A stretch of 64,000 nucleotides of DNA, taken from the NCBI RefSeq assembly GCF_019399895.1, contig NC_091892.1, positions 1,011,730-1,075,729 of the forward strand, read 5' to 3'. The DNA is from Cardiocondyla obscurior (taxonomy: Eukaryota > Arthropoda > Insecta > Hymenoptera > Formicidae). Under the pieces are notes generated by a model, which saw only the letters and a program-made list of their open reading frames with translations, made no database searches and was not told where the DNA came from. This document shows positions 34,322-45,505 of this stretch, piece by piece; within the stretch, counting starts at the first letter, position 1; each line of letters opens with the position of its first letter. The position numbers and the translations under genes were made by a program.

Positions 34322-35202
34322 TTAGAATTTATGTATATAATACTTCGTGCTCTGTAGATTACATATTTATATGTGAAAAACATTCATTATTTCGTAACTC
34401 TGCAAAATGTGATCTAAAAAATTTTTATTATTTATATTTTAACATTGTCAACATCACGTTCCTACGGTTTAAGGTTGACAAATTATATTTCATACAACTT
34501 TCATGTATGTATATTTTAAACCTCGAAATAATAACTTGCGCTGATTTGTATCTATATTCGCTCTATAAATTAATCGAATCTGCAAGTAAAATAAATAAAT
34601 TTGTCTGAAAACGTATCGAACTATATTTAGATAAAATGCAATGGACACATACTTAGATGTTTTTTTAATGAATTAAATTATTTCATGGAAATTTTATTGA
34701 ATCAAAACTCACAACATCGAAAAGTAAAGTGAGTACTTAATTTACTGCCGCTAAAGTCATAGTAAAAAGAAAATATTCTTTTTTTTTTTCTTATACATAA
34801 TTAATTTTATTATTTTCTTTTCCAGTCCCAGACTAATTTATGTAAAATTGCGACTGTGGACTAAAGAGAAACCCACTTCATATATACAGAGATACATTCG
34901 TGAATTGCTCATTATAACAAAAGCAGTTTCTCAGGAAATATATTAATTTTGGAAGGTATTGGCATATTTATTTCAAGGAAAATAAAAATAATGATTATTA
35001 TATAAATTACAGATTATTTGTGCAGAGAATAATAGATATTTATGCAACTAAATTTAATTGTGCACCTGGCTGAGTAAAACTTTGAAAATTTAATCATTTT
35101 CTTTTTACCTTTCTACAATAATTTATTAATTATTTTTCCAGAAATAATTTAGAAAACATTTATTCTTAACAACTACATACATGAGTATTAAAATATAAAA
35201 TC
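34322..35202. other. Intergenic region between the acidic-protein gene and mS34
   Basis: AT-rich, non-coding. It contains the upstream region of the acidic-protein gene and the 3' UTR of mS34. Nothing further is recognised. Confidence 0.45.
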
Positions 35203-35871
35203 TCACGAGGCTGCTGTTTCTTCTGGCTTTGGAAAAAATACACTAGACTTATTTAAGCCATTGTAAAATTTTACTGTTGAGGTTTCACCTTTCTCAGCTA
35301 CTTTATAAGTACTATTCTGGACATACTTTAGAGGTAACTTTGGTTCTTCTGATATTTCAACACCTTTTGCTTTCATCTGACGTTTTATTATCTGAGAGAA
35401 TAATGGTGGAAAGTCTGTCGTCTTTGGTAAGATTTTTGTCTCTTGCACCTTAGTGTTATTAAGAAACAGGTGTTCTTGATCCTTAGGTATCAACCTGAAA
35501 TCTGCCTTGTAAGTTGAAGAATCCATCTGTATAGGTCTCGGACTTTTTAGACCACGGAAAACCTTCTCCACCAGCACCATGACGTGGCGGTCGGTCTAAA
35601 ATGGGTGAAAACAAATGCACAAATGGGTAAAAAAAAATGTGATACGAACACAGTTATCCGATACAATTATTTTCAGTGATCTTACGTAGGGTTCCGTGGG
35701 TAAGGGCATTCCTGCAACCTTTAGTATCTTCATGTAGCAGGCCTCGGGATACCTCTGAAAGCGATTCCTTATAACTATCCTACCAACGCCGAAGTTCTTC
35801 AGATTTCCCAGGATCTCCCATAAGGGCTTTCCCTTGAAATCTGTCGTACGACCGATCAACTTTATCGGCAT
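35203..35871 (-). CDS. MRPS34: Mitochondrial small ribosomal subunit protein mS34
   Basis: Metazoan-specific protein of the mitochondrial 28S ribosomal subunit. Two exons (35871-35686, 35595-35203) give 192 residues, the size of insect mRpS34. The N-terminus MPIKLIGRTTDFKGKPLWEI continuing LGNLKNFGVGRIVIRNRFQR matches Drosophila mRpS34, and RGLKSPRPIQMDSSTYKADF followed by RLIPKDQE is the second conserved block. A reading frame extends about 11 codons upstream, but the chosen ATG matches the family start. An intron (35685-35596) interrupts after LPTEPY. Confidence 0.9.
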
Positions 35872-37100
35872 CGTGCACGGCTGACCGGCAAGTATCGAAA
35901 TCAACGTTCCTTTTTGTAAAAAATTTCCTGTATTTCGAGCGATAACAAAACACTGTCGCGATTATTTGGTTATGTGAAAATTACGCAAAGTTGCGTGACG
36001 AGTTGATTCTTGATCACGACGTTAGATGGTAGTACGAGTGCTGTAATCGACTCGGGCGTTTCGGACGTCTTCGGAAACGATCGATGCCCTTCGTGCTCTT
36101 CGAATTCAGTGCAAACGGCTCTCGGAGCTACGCGCAGCACGCACAACCGGCACGGCTCCAGCTACTCCAGGATCATCGTGAAGTAAACTGGATGATTTTT
36201 CCGTGACAATGCGCAAAAAGTATTGCACAAGGCACCCCGTGCTGGAAAGGTATAAAGTTGTTTCCGATATCCGTTTGAGCTCAAGTATTTCGAAAATCCG
36301 GTTATTGAAAGCGCAACCCCTTGTAAAGTCGATCACAAAATGGCAAACATTAAGGAGTTTTATTCGTACCACTTTTCTTGAAGCTCAGCTGAGAAAATTT
36401 CAGGGTATTGCTACTCGTCGTTTTTGCTATCGTCTCCCTTTCACCAAATGTTAATTTAATTCTTGTGATAAACTCGGTTATAGGTTGCGGGGACGTGCGC
36501 AAGAAAGAGAACGAGAGAAAGAGAGAGGGAGAAACAGGAAGAGTGTGTGTGAGAGAGAAAGAGAGAGCATCCTAAAGATTGTCGATCGAATGTAATAATT
36601 AACGCGGGATGGAACGGAGAAGTCAAGGAGAAGAGAAGACGCCAAAGATGCGAGTGTGTGTAAGTTATTTATTAAATCGATAAATATACAAGCTGCTGCA
36701 AAGAAAATGCATTACTCGACCGATCCGAACGTTCGAATCACATTTCGCGTATCGCCTACTGTTAGCCTCGGCGCGCAAAACAGCGCCGAGATCAAAGAAC
36801 CTCGAACGTGTATGTACAAGTTAGTAGTCTTTAAATTAACATAAAAGAAAACACCAGCTTCGGACAAGACGTCGAACGACCAAGCGAATATCGATCCTTT
36901 CTCTTTGAGCCGAGACGAAACTTGCTTAATGTAATAGAAATATTAATCATAAATAATGCACATAAATATATGCCTCTATATCTACGAAATTAAATACATC
37001 GCGATTTTAATTTTTTTTTTTTCACAACCGAGATCGCGCTTGATTTTCAGAAGCGAGACTTTGCTGGGTTCTTTTGAGTAATCGAATCATTTCTCTTTGT
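35872..37100. other. Intergenic region between mS34 and the serine protease homologue
   Basis: Contains the mS34 upstream region, a purine-rich GAGA-type simple-sequence tract at about 36490-36570 with a short (GT)n inside, and the 3' UTR of the protease homologue. Open frames of 62-88 codons show no protein features. Confidence 0.45.
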
Positions 37101-40100
37101 TTAGTAATCGACGATCTGGCGGATCCAGTCAAGGTAGTGAGAGACGCGGGTGTAGACGCCGGGTACGTTCGGTTGGCCGCAGCCGATGCCCCAGGATACG
37201 ATGCCAGTCAGCTGCCAGTGACCTTGGCGCTCGCAGACCATCGGGCCGCCGCCGTCGCCTTTGCACGCATCCTTGCCCTCTTCACCGCCGGCGCAGACGA
37301 AGCCTGGATGCAGGTTGAAGCTGGGTCCCAGCCGTGTCCGCTTCATCTGCTGCTCGCACACGTGATTGCTGACGACAGGTACGTCCACTTCTTTCAGAAT
37401 GTTCTGATACTTGCCGTAATCGCCGAAGGCATCTTTGCCCCATCCGGTAGTCCAGCATCTGTTATAATTAAGATTTGCTACATTAAAGCGCACCGTATTA
37501 ATGAGCGATGGTCCGCTCGAAAGAGTCTTTAATTTACAGTCATTTTGATTCTTTATGAACTTTCTCATATCATTTTTTAAATATGATTTGTTACTTCTTT
37601 TTATCATTAACGCGACATTAAGTATAATATATAAAGAATAGAATTTTCTTTACATTCGTTATTTGTCAAACAAGTTCATAGGATGATAAGATTTAAAATC
37701 AGAATATATACTATACATATAATCGTAAGTTTAGAAAAAAAATATCTATGCACGTTGTATAATTGTTTAAGTAATTTTTCTTTCCGCAATGATATATCTC
37801 GTTTTATAAAACGCAAAGGTTTACCTTGAACCAGTGAAATCGTCGTGTTTATCCGGCAAACAGGCGGCGCTAATGTGAGGGTTTTTTCCAAAATCGACGT
37901 CGTGATCCAGCTTTAGAATAGCAATGTCGTTGGCAAGAGTGCCGGCGTAGAATTCGGGATGAACGAAGACGCTGACGATGTCGCGCTCAATGTAGGGATA
38001 GAACTCGACGTCGTGATTCACGTCCCATTCGCCTAACCGTGCGCGAAGATCACGACCGGCGTGGGTTTTGACGCAATGAGCGGCGGTGATGATGTGCCGG
38101 CCCGAGATCAATGTACCTCCGCAAACGTAGACACTTTCCGTGGTATCCTTCTTAAGAATAGCTACTTGCCATGGGTATTCGCCTGAATTAAGAAAAATTT
38201 AATATAATAATAGATAATATAATCTAACATTTATATGATAGGTAAATCATTCACAATTCAATATTTATAATTGCATATATATGGAAAGGAGCTCAAATTA
38301 TTAATTGTCGGTAATCAATTTTACTTTAAAATTATATAAAATTATATATCAAGTATTTAAAACGTATGAAAACTTTATACTCGAATTTTATTATAGCCGT
38401 GATATTAATTTGCGATAAAAATTAAATTTTAAACATTAATTTCAATATTATGTTAACTCAAATTTGAATTCTAAGTCAATAAAATTGACATCATTTATAA
38501 TTAAACGTTTACTAAATTATAACAATAGAAAAGATCTTAATGCTTTTCTATCTTAATATTCTCTAAACGCGGGCATTTCTCTCTAAAACTTCCTTAACTC
38601 AAACCGTTGACAATTGGTTCCTTTTCCACAAATGCTATCTGTTCAGTAAATTACGTTAGAAGTCGCGTACCGAATTCGGAGTCTCCGTCAACGTAAACCG
38701 GCGTCTTGATACGGCCATTGATGCCCTGTGTGTTTCTAACTCCGCATTGACCGGGTCGCGGTCGTGCTCCTATTACGTGCGATTTCTGGCAGCAGACGTG
38801 ATGAGAACCACAAACCGGCGGACGTCCGTATCGTCTCTGCGGATAGAAAAGGATTGGTCAATTGATCTCGTCTTAAAGGACCCGCGACGAGGTCTACTTA
38901 TCGTGTTCTCCGAGTCTATCTGTGCTATACCCTGCCGCTCAGTTTGACAGTCCCCGCGTTTCGTAAAGTTCGCGGAGTCGGTATCGATGTGCGATCGTCG
39001 TCCTGAGTCGCCCGCCGACGGTCTCAGCCGCTTTACAGCGGAACTACAACCTCGTTATTACAACGGTTAAATCTGTTCGCCAGAGCGAGCAGATCAACCG
39101 AGCGTGTCCTTACCTCCGACGTCGTTTCGCTTAACGCCGTCGCTCCGCGTCTCCTTCTGTTCGAGAAGGTAATCCTCCCGCTCCTCGGTCGCTCGCTGCC
39201 GGCCAGTCCTTGCGGCGGAGCCTTCGGCAGATCCTTCGACAAGGATTGTATACCTTTCGTCGCCGACGCGTTTCTCACACCGGCGTTTCTATAGTAATCG
39301 TCTTGATAATTGTCCGCATAATCGTAGTCGTCGTAATCGTCGTTATCGTCCTTGTAATAAGAAGGATAGAATCCGCCGTGTGGCTTGTGGTAGATCGGCT
39401 CGTGATGGGGAACAACGTGCGACGGATAGAACGGAGGTCTCGACGGATAATGATAGATCGGTCTCTCGTGATGCGTGTGATAATGAGGAGCGTAAACGCC
39501 ACCGTAATTTCCACCGTAATGACCGCCGTAATGACCGCCGTGCAGTCCGTATTTCTTGTGAGCCAGGAGATGGCCTAGCTTGTGAATAAGTCCTGGATTG
39601 GGCGTTACGTGAAGGTTCACGAAAGGTTTCACGACCTTTTCGCCGTACTCGTCTTTGGTGACCTGCACCGCTACGAGCGGATTCACGGCGACCGGGCCGA
39701 GATTTATGCCCTGCCCGCCGACCAGCCCGTAGCCTGGCGTGTACCCGGGGATCCCCAGGGAATTACCAGGGTGAGGCGCGATCGGACCGACACCACCGGT
39801 CTGCGGTAGGCCGAAACTGACACCCCAAGTCGGCCTCACGTTCAGTTTCGAGGAGTCCAGATTGCCGGTTCCTACCGTCAGTCTCTGCAACGAGAGAGTC
39901 GAACAAATTCACGTGGAACCAAAGTCGATTTTCTCTCTCTCTCTTTTTATCCCGATCACATTTTATTTTTGGGAAGATTAGCACGTTGATTATAGCCGAG
40001 ATTTCCATCGTTTTCCCCTCTCATTTGCTCGCGCTTTATTAGAAACGTTCGTTCGACCCAGATCGCACGAGTCCCGATGTCCTCCGCTACAGCGGCTTGT

Positions 40101-42308
40101 AATCTATCGTTTCTAGTACGTACGTTTAATTGCATGGCTGCGTGGTCTAGGACGAACCGACTGTGAGCGTGTCAAACTGAGCGGTACGTGTTAGAACAGT
40201 TACAGCGTTACACATAAATGAGATTATAAGTAGCATGCATTTTACACGTCCGATAAATTAATTAATATACGAATTGAGCTTCCGATGCGTCGAGTTATTT
40301 AAATTTAAGCTTCGCTCTCGAGATTATTGGTCTTAGATTATTTATATATCGATTGCCGCATCGTCCGCTCGAAATCCGTGAGAAAACCGGGAGGAACAAT
40401 TGTGTCAACTTACTTCTCGTATCTCTTGCTTGTCGTCGTTCTTGATAGCGTGCTTAACATCTCTGCGGCTTCGCTTCGTAACTTCCGCTTTCCCAGCCTC
40501 TTCCTTCGTCCGTTCGTTTTTCGTCTCCTCGATCTGCTCGGTCTCGTTCACTCCCTTGGGCACCCTCGCGACGCTCATTGTGCCGTTTCCGTCGGTGATC
40601 ACCACCTCGACAGTTTCAGCCTCGATATCCTTGTCGAGATTGCGCGGATCGATAGCCAAGTAAAGATCGTCCTTGCGGCCAACGTGATTGAGCGTCGCGC
40701 ATTGATCGTACGGCACGCATACGCAATCCTCGTAGGACGTCGAACTGAAACCATTATCGCCGTTGTTGAACTGATAATCGCCGTCGAAACCACCGTTGCT
40801 CGAGAATTGATTATTATTGCCGAGTTGTCCACCGGTAGCGAACTGTTTGCCGTTCTGCTTTTCGTAAGCGGGATAACGATCGGCGTAGCCCTTCGCGGGC
40901 GAGGGGGAGATCGACGGGCCGCTGTTGCTCGTGGGCGTTTTGATCTTGAATGCTTTCTTGTAATCCTCGAAGTCGTTAAACGTGGAACCGTAGGTACCGC
41001 CGTTTCCATATCCGTAATTGCCGAGGCCGCCGCCGCCGATGCCGCCGCCGCCGATGCCGCCGCCGCCGATGCCGCCGCCGAGTGCAGGGGATGACGGAAT
41101 TACGGCCGGGTTGGCAATGCCAGCGGCGTCCCCGTGATGGTAATGATGATGAACATGTTGCTGAACGCCCGAGCCGCTCGGTTGATGCAAAACCACCTGC
41201 TTCTTGTCGATGAACTTATCCTCGAAATCGGGTTCGATGTCGACGCCGCCGTGTTCGTATATGGGCTTGGACACGAACGGAGGAGGAAGGCCAGGTTTCT
41301 TGTACCCGGGATAAGGTCCGACGAAACTAGGCGGAGGAGGTCTTCCGAATGGCGGTCCGGGATAAACGTTAGGTCCTAATGGGGAACCGAAACTCGGAGG
41401 CAACGGTATGGGTCTCGCTGGACCGTAGGGCCTACCCTTCACGGGTATGGCTGGCAGTGGGCGGCCTACTGGTTTAATAGTCACCGGTTGAGCGTAGATT
41501 ACATCATGCGGATGAATATCGCGATGCGGAGAATAGTAAGGGCGTCGTCCTTCGATGTCTTCACACTAGTTAACATATCGATATTCTTTTTTTATAATCT
41601 TAATAAAATCATTTCGACGCTATATATAAACTTTTATTGATAAATAAGTTTAATCTCGTAAAAGTATACTTACGTTCATCAAACCGAGGGTGCAAAGCTT
41701 ATCCCTGATGTAAGTACGTGCGATCGTATCGTTGCCAAGCTGCAGAGCATTTTTTACATTAGGATCAGAATAAATTTCATCGTATCCTTCGAGGTTGCGA
41801 CCTTGCCGATTAGACACGAGAATATTGTCGACTACAGATTCAATCTATAATTAAATATAAAAATGTATTTTAGTGTAAAAATCTATATTTTCTACGTTTA
41901 TATATCTCTTGGACTTTTTTTTCTTTTTTTTTTTTTACTCGATACGATATTTATCAAAAATTTATATTGTATTAGTTTCACTTTTATATATGTTAACATC
42001 GAATATTTTAACAATGATAAAATCTGTACCGATTGCTGACTAACGACGTCGGCCACTCCGCTGGTGCTCGATTGAATATTTGCATTATAAAATGGTTGTT
42101 GCGACTCTTTTTGTTGCGTATCAGGAACGTCGTCGAATGTGACGGGACGATACTTGTTCTGTTCTACATTCGATGCTTCAGCTAAATCTTGATTTTTCCA
42201 CGGCTGCCATTGCTGCTGTGAAGAGTCACTCGGCGTCTCGTACACTTGTGTACCAAATATTTGCTGTGCTATTACCAAGCAAGCTATCAGGACGAATTGC
42301 GTCCTCAT
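37101..42308 (-). CDS. scaf: Serine protease homologue, scarface-like, with split CLIP domain
   Basis: Secreted, catalytically dead chymotrypsin-fold protein; Drosophila scarface acts at epithelial borders in dorsal closure. Seven coding exons (42308-42030, 41844-41674, 41565-40414, 39884-39114, 38836-38671, 38182-37825, 37458-37101) give 1084 residues. Signal peptide MRTQFVLIACLVIAQQIFG. A Pro/Gly-rich region follows, with a GGIGG tandem repeat encoded at 41083-41031. The first CLIP cysteines (DCVCVPYDQC) are in exon 3 and the last (VCGSHHVCC) in exon 5; exon 4 and the end of exon 3 insert Gly/His/Tyr-rich sequence and two basic cleavage-like sites (KRSRR, RRRR). In the protease domain His (TAAHC) and Asp (NDIAIL) remain, but the serine motif reads CKGDGGGPMVC. 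A non-coding exon lies at about 45470-45350. Orthology to scarface rather than another homologue is moderately sure. Confidence 0.85.
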
Positions 42309-45300
42309 CCTGTAACAGAAAATAAAAAGGCTTAGCTCTGCGTCTATCTTTTTAATTTTTTAGCTTATAATTTCGATCGTATTATTATTCAAATTCTATT
42401 ATTAAATCTATTATGAAAATTTAATACACTAAGTATTAATATAGAGTTCTTTTTTTTTTTACAGGTGTGACTTCGATGCGGTAGGTGGGCTATAGAAAAT
42501 TCGGAGGACATCATCTAACGCTAAGCAACTCTTGTTCTACTTAGAAAACAATTCAGTGCTCGCCGCCGGCATTAGTGAACGTACGAATTGCAATAGATTC
42601 GTCAGTCGTTTTCTTGAGAGTGCTGTATACGTATATACGGTATCGCACGAAAGATTATGCTTAATAAGTTGTCTCGATTCTAATTAACTTGGGTGCGGTT
42701 TCCACGAGTGTTGTACGCGGACGGAAAATACGGCCCGACATCGCGGACTGAGAGGAGGAGGAGGCCTCGGAAAGGCATCACGCATCAGCGGAGCAACTCC
42801 TGGGTAAACATCATTTTTTCTTTTATAAAATTCACATCTTTCTCGTTTTGACGATAGAAAACTTTATTTTTAATTATCTAATTAATAAACTAATTAAAGA
42901 CGCCGTATAATTCTTTTAATGATGGAAGACATGTTCAGCATCTCTATAATTAAATTTTATATTTGTTTGTTACAGATTATCGTGCAAGCTGTATCATCAA
43001 CTTCGCTGCTGCGCATCGACCGGTGAGTAATATATATATTCTTTTTTATAATGCTAGCGTTTTGGAGAAAGGTTATATGCAAAAAAAAAATAAAAAATAA
43101 TAAAAACTTTACAAAATAATTAAATTTTACAAAATAGTAAAAATTAAAGTAACAACGCTCTCGCGACACGAAGTGAGGCAAGCGAGAGAAGAAAATAGTA
43201 TCGCGATAAAGCAGTAATTTGATTATTTTATTTTATTACTCTTTTCTTTTCAATTTTCACTCTATTACTTTAATTTAATCTTTGACAAAGTGCCACATTT
43301 TCTTCTTTTCAATCGATCTCTCGGGAATCTCTCGACAATTTCTCTGCGAGTCAAGCGTGGATCCACGTGAAAGTGCATCTCACCTTTCTCCGTTCGCTTT
43401 ATTGTTCACGACGAACCGCGGAACAGTTGCCTCGGCTCGAAACTGGGTCAAAATCGTGAAAGATCGTATTTGACCTTTCGTGCGATTATACATTTGAATT
43501 TTATTTAAGCTCTGTTTAAAAGTCTATTATACCTTTAATTGCTCGAGAAAGCAAAAGGTCTTTATCTTACCGGGACAACAATCTTACTTATCCACGTGTA
43601 GATACCGGTTTCCGGCGGTAACGGTACCGGGGCTAGCTAAGAGAGGCTATCTTGCTTGAAAACGTACACAGGCGTGTAATTAAACTAAGAAGGGACCAAC
43701 GAAAGCGAGAGGAAGTTGGGTGAAAGTCGTTTGACCGGTTTGTACAAACTGGCGTCCCGTGCTAAGCACATCTTCTCGTATTTTACACTTTCCGAAATCG
43801 CTTTGTGTAGAGGGAAAGCAATTGCGTAACCAATGTGGTATGACGTCCACTCGGGCGGGATAATTTAAATTTTAAATTAGGTAAAGGGTCTCTATATGCA
43901 GTCTAAACGCTTGCGTTAGAGCATTTTGATAATTAATCAACAAACTTTAGGCAGGCACCGCCGGATTTGGCAAAGGCGCGTATTATAACATGTCACAATG
44001 CGTCTTCCCGTCTGCCGCCTACGACAGTGAAAGTGGTTGCGTGTTACGTGCGTGCAAATAATTTCAATATTTTACTTTCTACTTGCCTTGACATCCCGAT
44101 CGTATCGCGAATTCGCATTAGGAGTTTTCAACTACGCACCGTAATATTTTTCTATGATACCCAAGCTGCGACGAACCGGCTTTATATTCTGTTTAACCAT
44201 CCTCCAATGACTAGCTTCTTACAATAAATCAATTATCTCGAAGTAGGTCGGCAATGCAAAAACAATTAAGTCATTCTAGTCACTCGACTCATTAAAAGTT
44301 TTATGGCTATTAAAAATCTCTAACATCTCCATGTTTATTACACTAAATCGTCAAATTTGCATTTTTTTTTCTTATTAAAGTTTATTCTTAAAAAAAAAAA
44401 ACACAATCTTACAAGACATATTTAAATATTTAATTGTAATGTTTAAAAGTCCCAAGTTTTAATTTTACTTGAAAGTATTCGGTTAAATAAAAGTTGATTA
44501 TTAATTTTTTTTTTCTTTTAAACGACAGAATGTAGGGCAATTCGTTCTTTAGCATACAATAGTGGGTCAGATATGCTTGACAAATTCACGAATCTGATAG
44601 AGACGATGCAGAGGTGTATTTAAAGAGGAGAAAGTTTTTATGTTATATTTTTCAATAGAGTAACGCGCGTAGGCGAATAACTCTTCACTCCTAATTTCGA
44701 TAAAGAATTTTACATTTTATGAAATGCATTTATCTGCGCGTTTCGGAAATATATTGAAATCTCGTCTCTCCAATTATTAAACAAATAGGGATGAGCGTAT
44801 GCAAATATTATATTGTCTCGGTCAATCGGTAATCGATAAAAACATTTTCTTGTTACGATCGCCGTGTGTCGCCCGGGCGCGGAAAAATATTTTTCCTTTT
44901 GAAAAATAATAGAATCCGCTGAATTAGACAAGTTACTTTATAATTAAACATGAGATTCTACATCCATTTTTCATGATTTACATTTAGCTTGTAGCTGAAA
45001 GCATCGCCACTTCGAAAACATTGGACTATTTACTGAAAGAATTATTTGTATAATAGCTTCAACTGTTATGTTTTAATTTTGTCGCTAATTAATTTATAGC
45101 TAACAAAATAATACGGAATTCACAATTTTATATAAAATGCGTATAGAAATTGTATTACTATCTTTTTTTTTTATTTTATTATTAAATCGATTCTTTACAA
45201 TTGTTAATTATATTTTCGTGCACATTTGAAATTAAAATTTAAATTTAAATTTTGAAAAATGGACTGACATTAGTGTAACAATAACTTTATATTAATATAT

Positions 45301-45349
45301 TTTTTTTTTTTTATACAGTATTACAAGTTAGTTAGGTGAAAATACATAC
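42309..45349 (-). other. Large 5' UTR intron of the serine protease homologue
   Basis: A splice acceptor (CTGTTACAG) ends one base before the coding start at 42308, and a donor (GGCTAG|GTATGTAT) lies at 45350/45349. The roughly 3 kb between is therefore most simply one intron in the 5' UTR. Apart from the plus-strand exon-like repeat at 42690-43022 it holds AT-rich sequence with no supported gene. Size and conserved position in a developmentally used gene make it a candidate enhancer site, by inference. Confidence 0.5.
42690..42810 (+). repeat. Exon-like repeated segment, copy B (ends in a splice donor)
   Basis: Resembles 13640-13770 and, like it, ends in a donor (GCAACTCCTGG|GTAAAC at 42803/42804). 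About 170 bases on, an acceptor (TTTGTTACAG ending 42975) and a strong donor (CGACCG|GTGAGT at 43022/43023) would bound a 47-base second exon. This lies on the plus strand inside the 5' UTR intron of the protease homologue. A spliced antisense non-coding transcript is possible. Confidence 0.35.
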
Positions 45350-45505
45350 CTAGCCGTCGTGTCCAAACGCACCCGCGATAAACTGATTTTCTCGGTCTGC
45401 TACCGCGTCTTATACTCTGACTCTCGCTCTCTAACCGAACACTTTCTCCCTGCACAACTGCGGCAGTCTATGCTTTTACCGAAGTCGCCACGAATCTTAT
45501 ATACA
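45350..45505 (-). promoter_or_regulatory. TATA promoter and non-coding first exon of the serine protease homologue
   Basis: On the minus strand GTATATAAG (45504-45496) sits about 30 bases upstream of a plausible start near 45470. The transcript would then run about 120 bases to a donor, GGCTAG|GTATGT, at 45350. No ATG opens a long frame in this exon, so it is untranslated. Confidence 0.55.

Noticed and set aside
40327..41094. 255-codon open frame on the plus strand
   Set aside because: It is antisense to exon 3 of the protease homologue, whose minus-strand reading has splice junctions, a CLIP motif and frame continuity. The plus-strand translation is an Arg/Val/Ala-rich artefact of the repetitive sequence.
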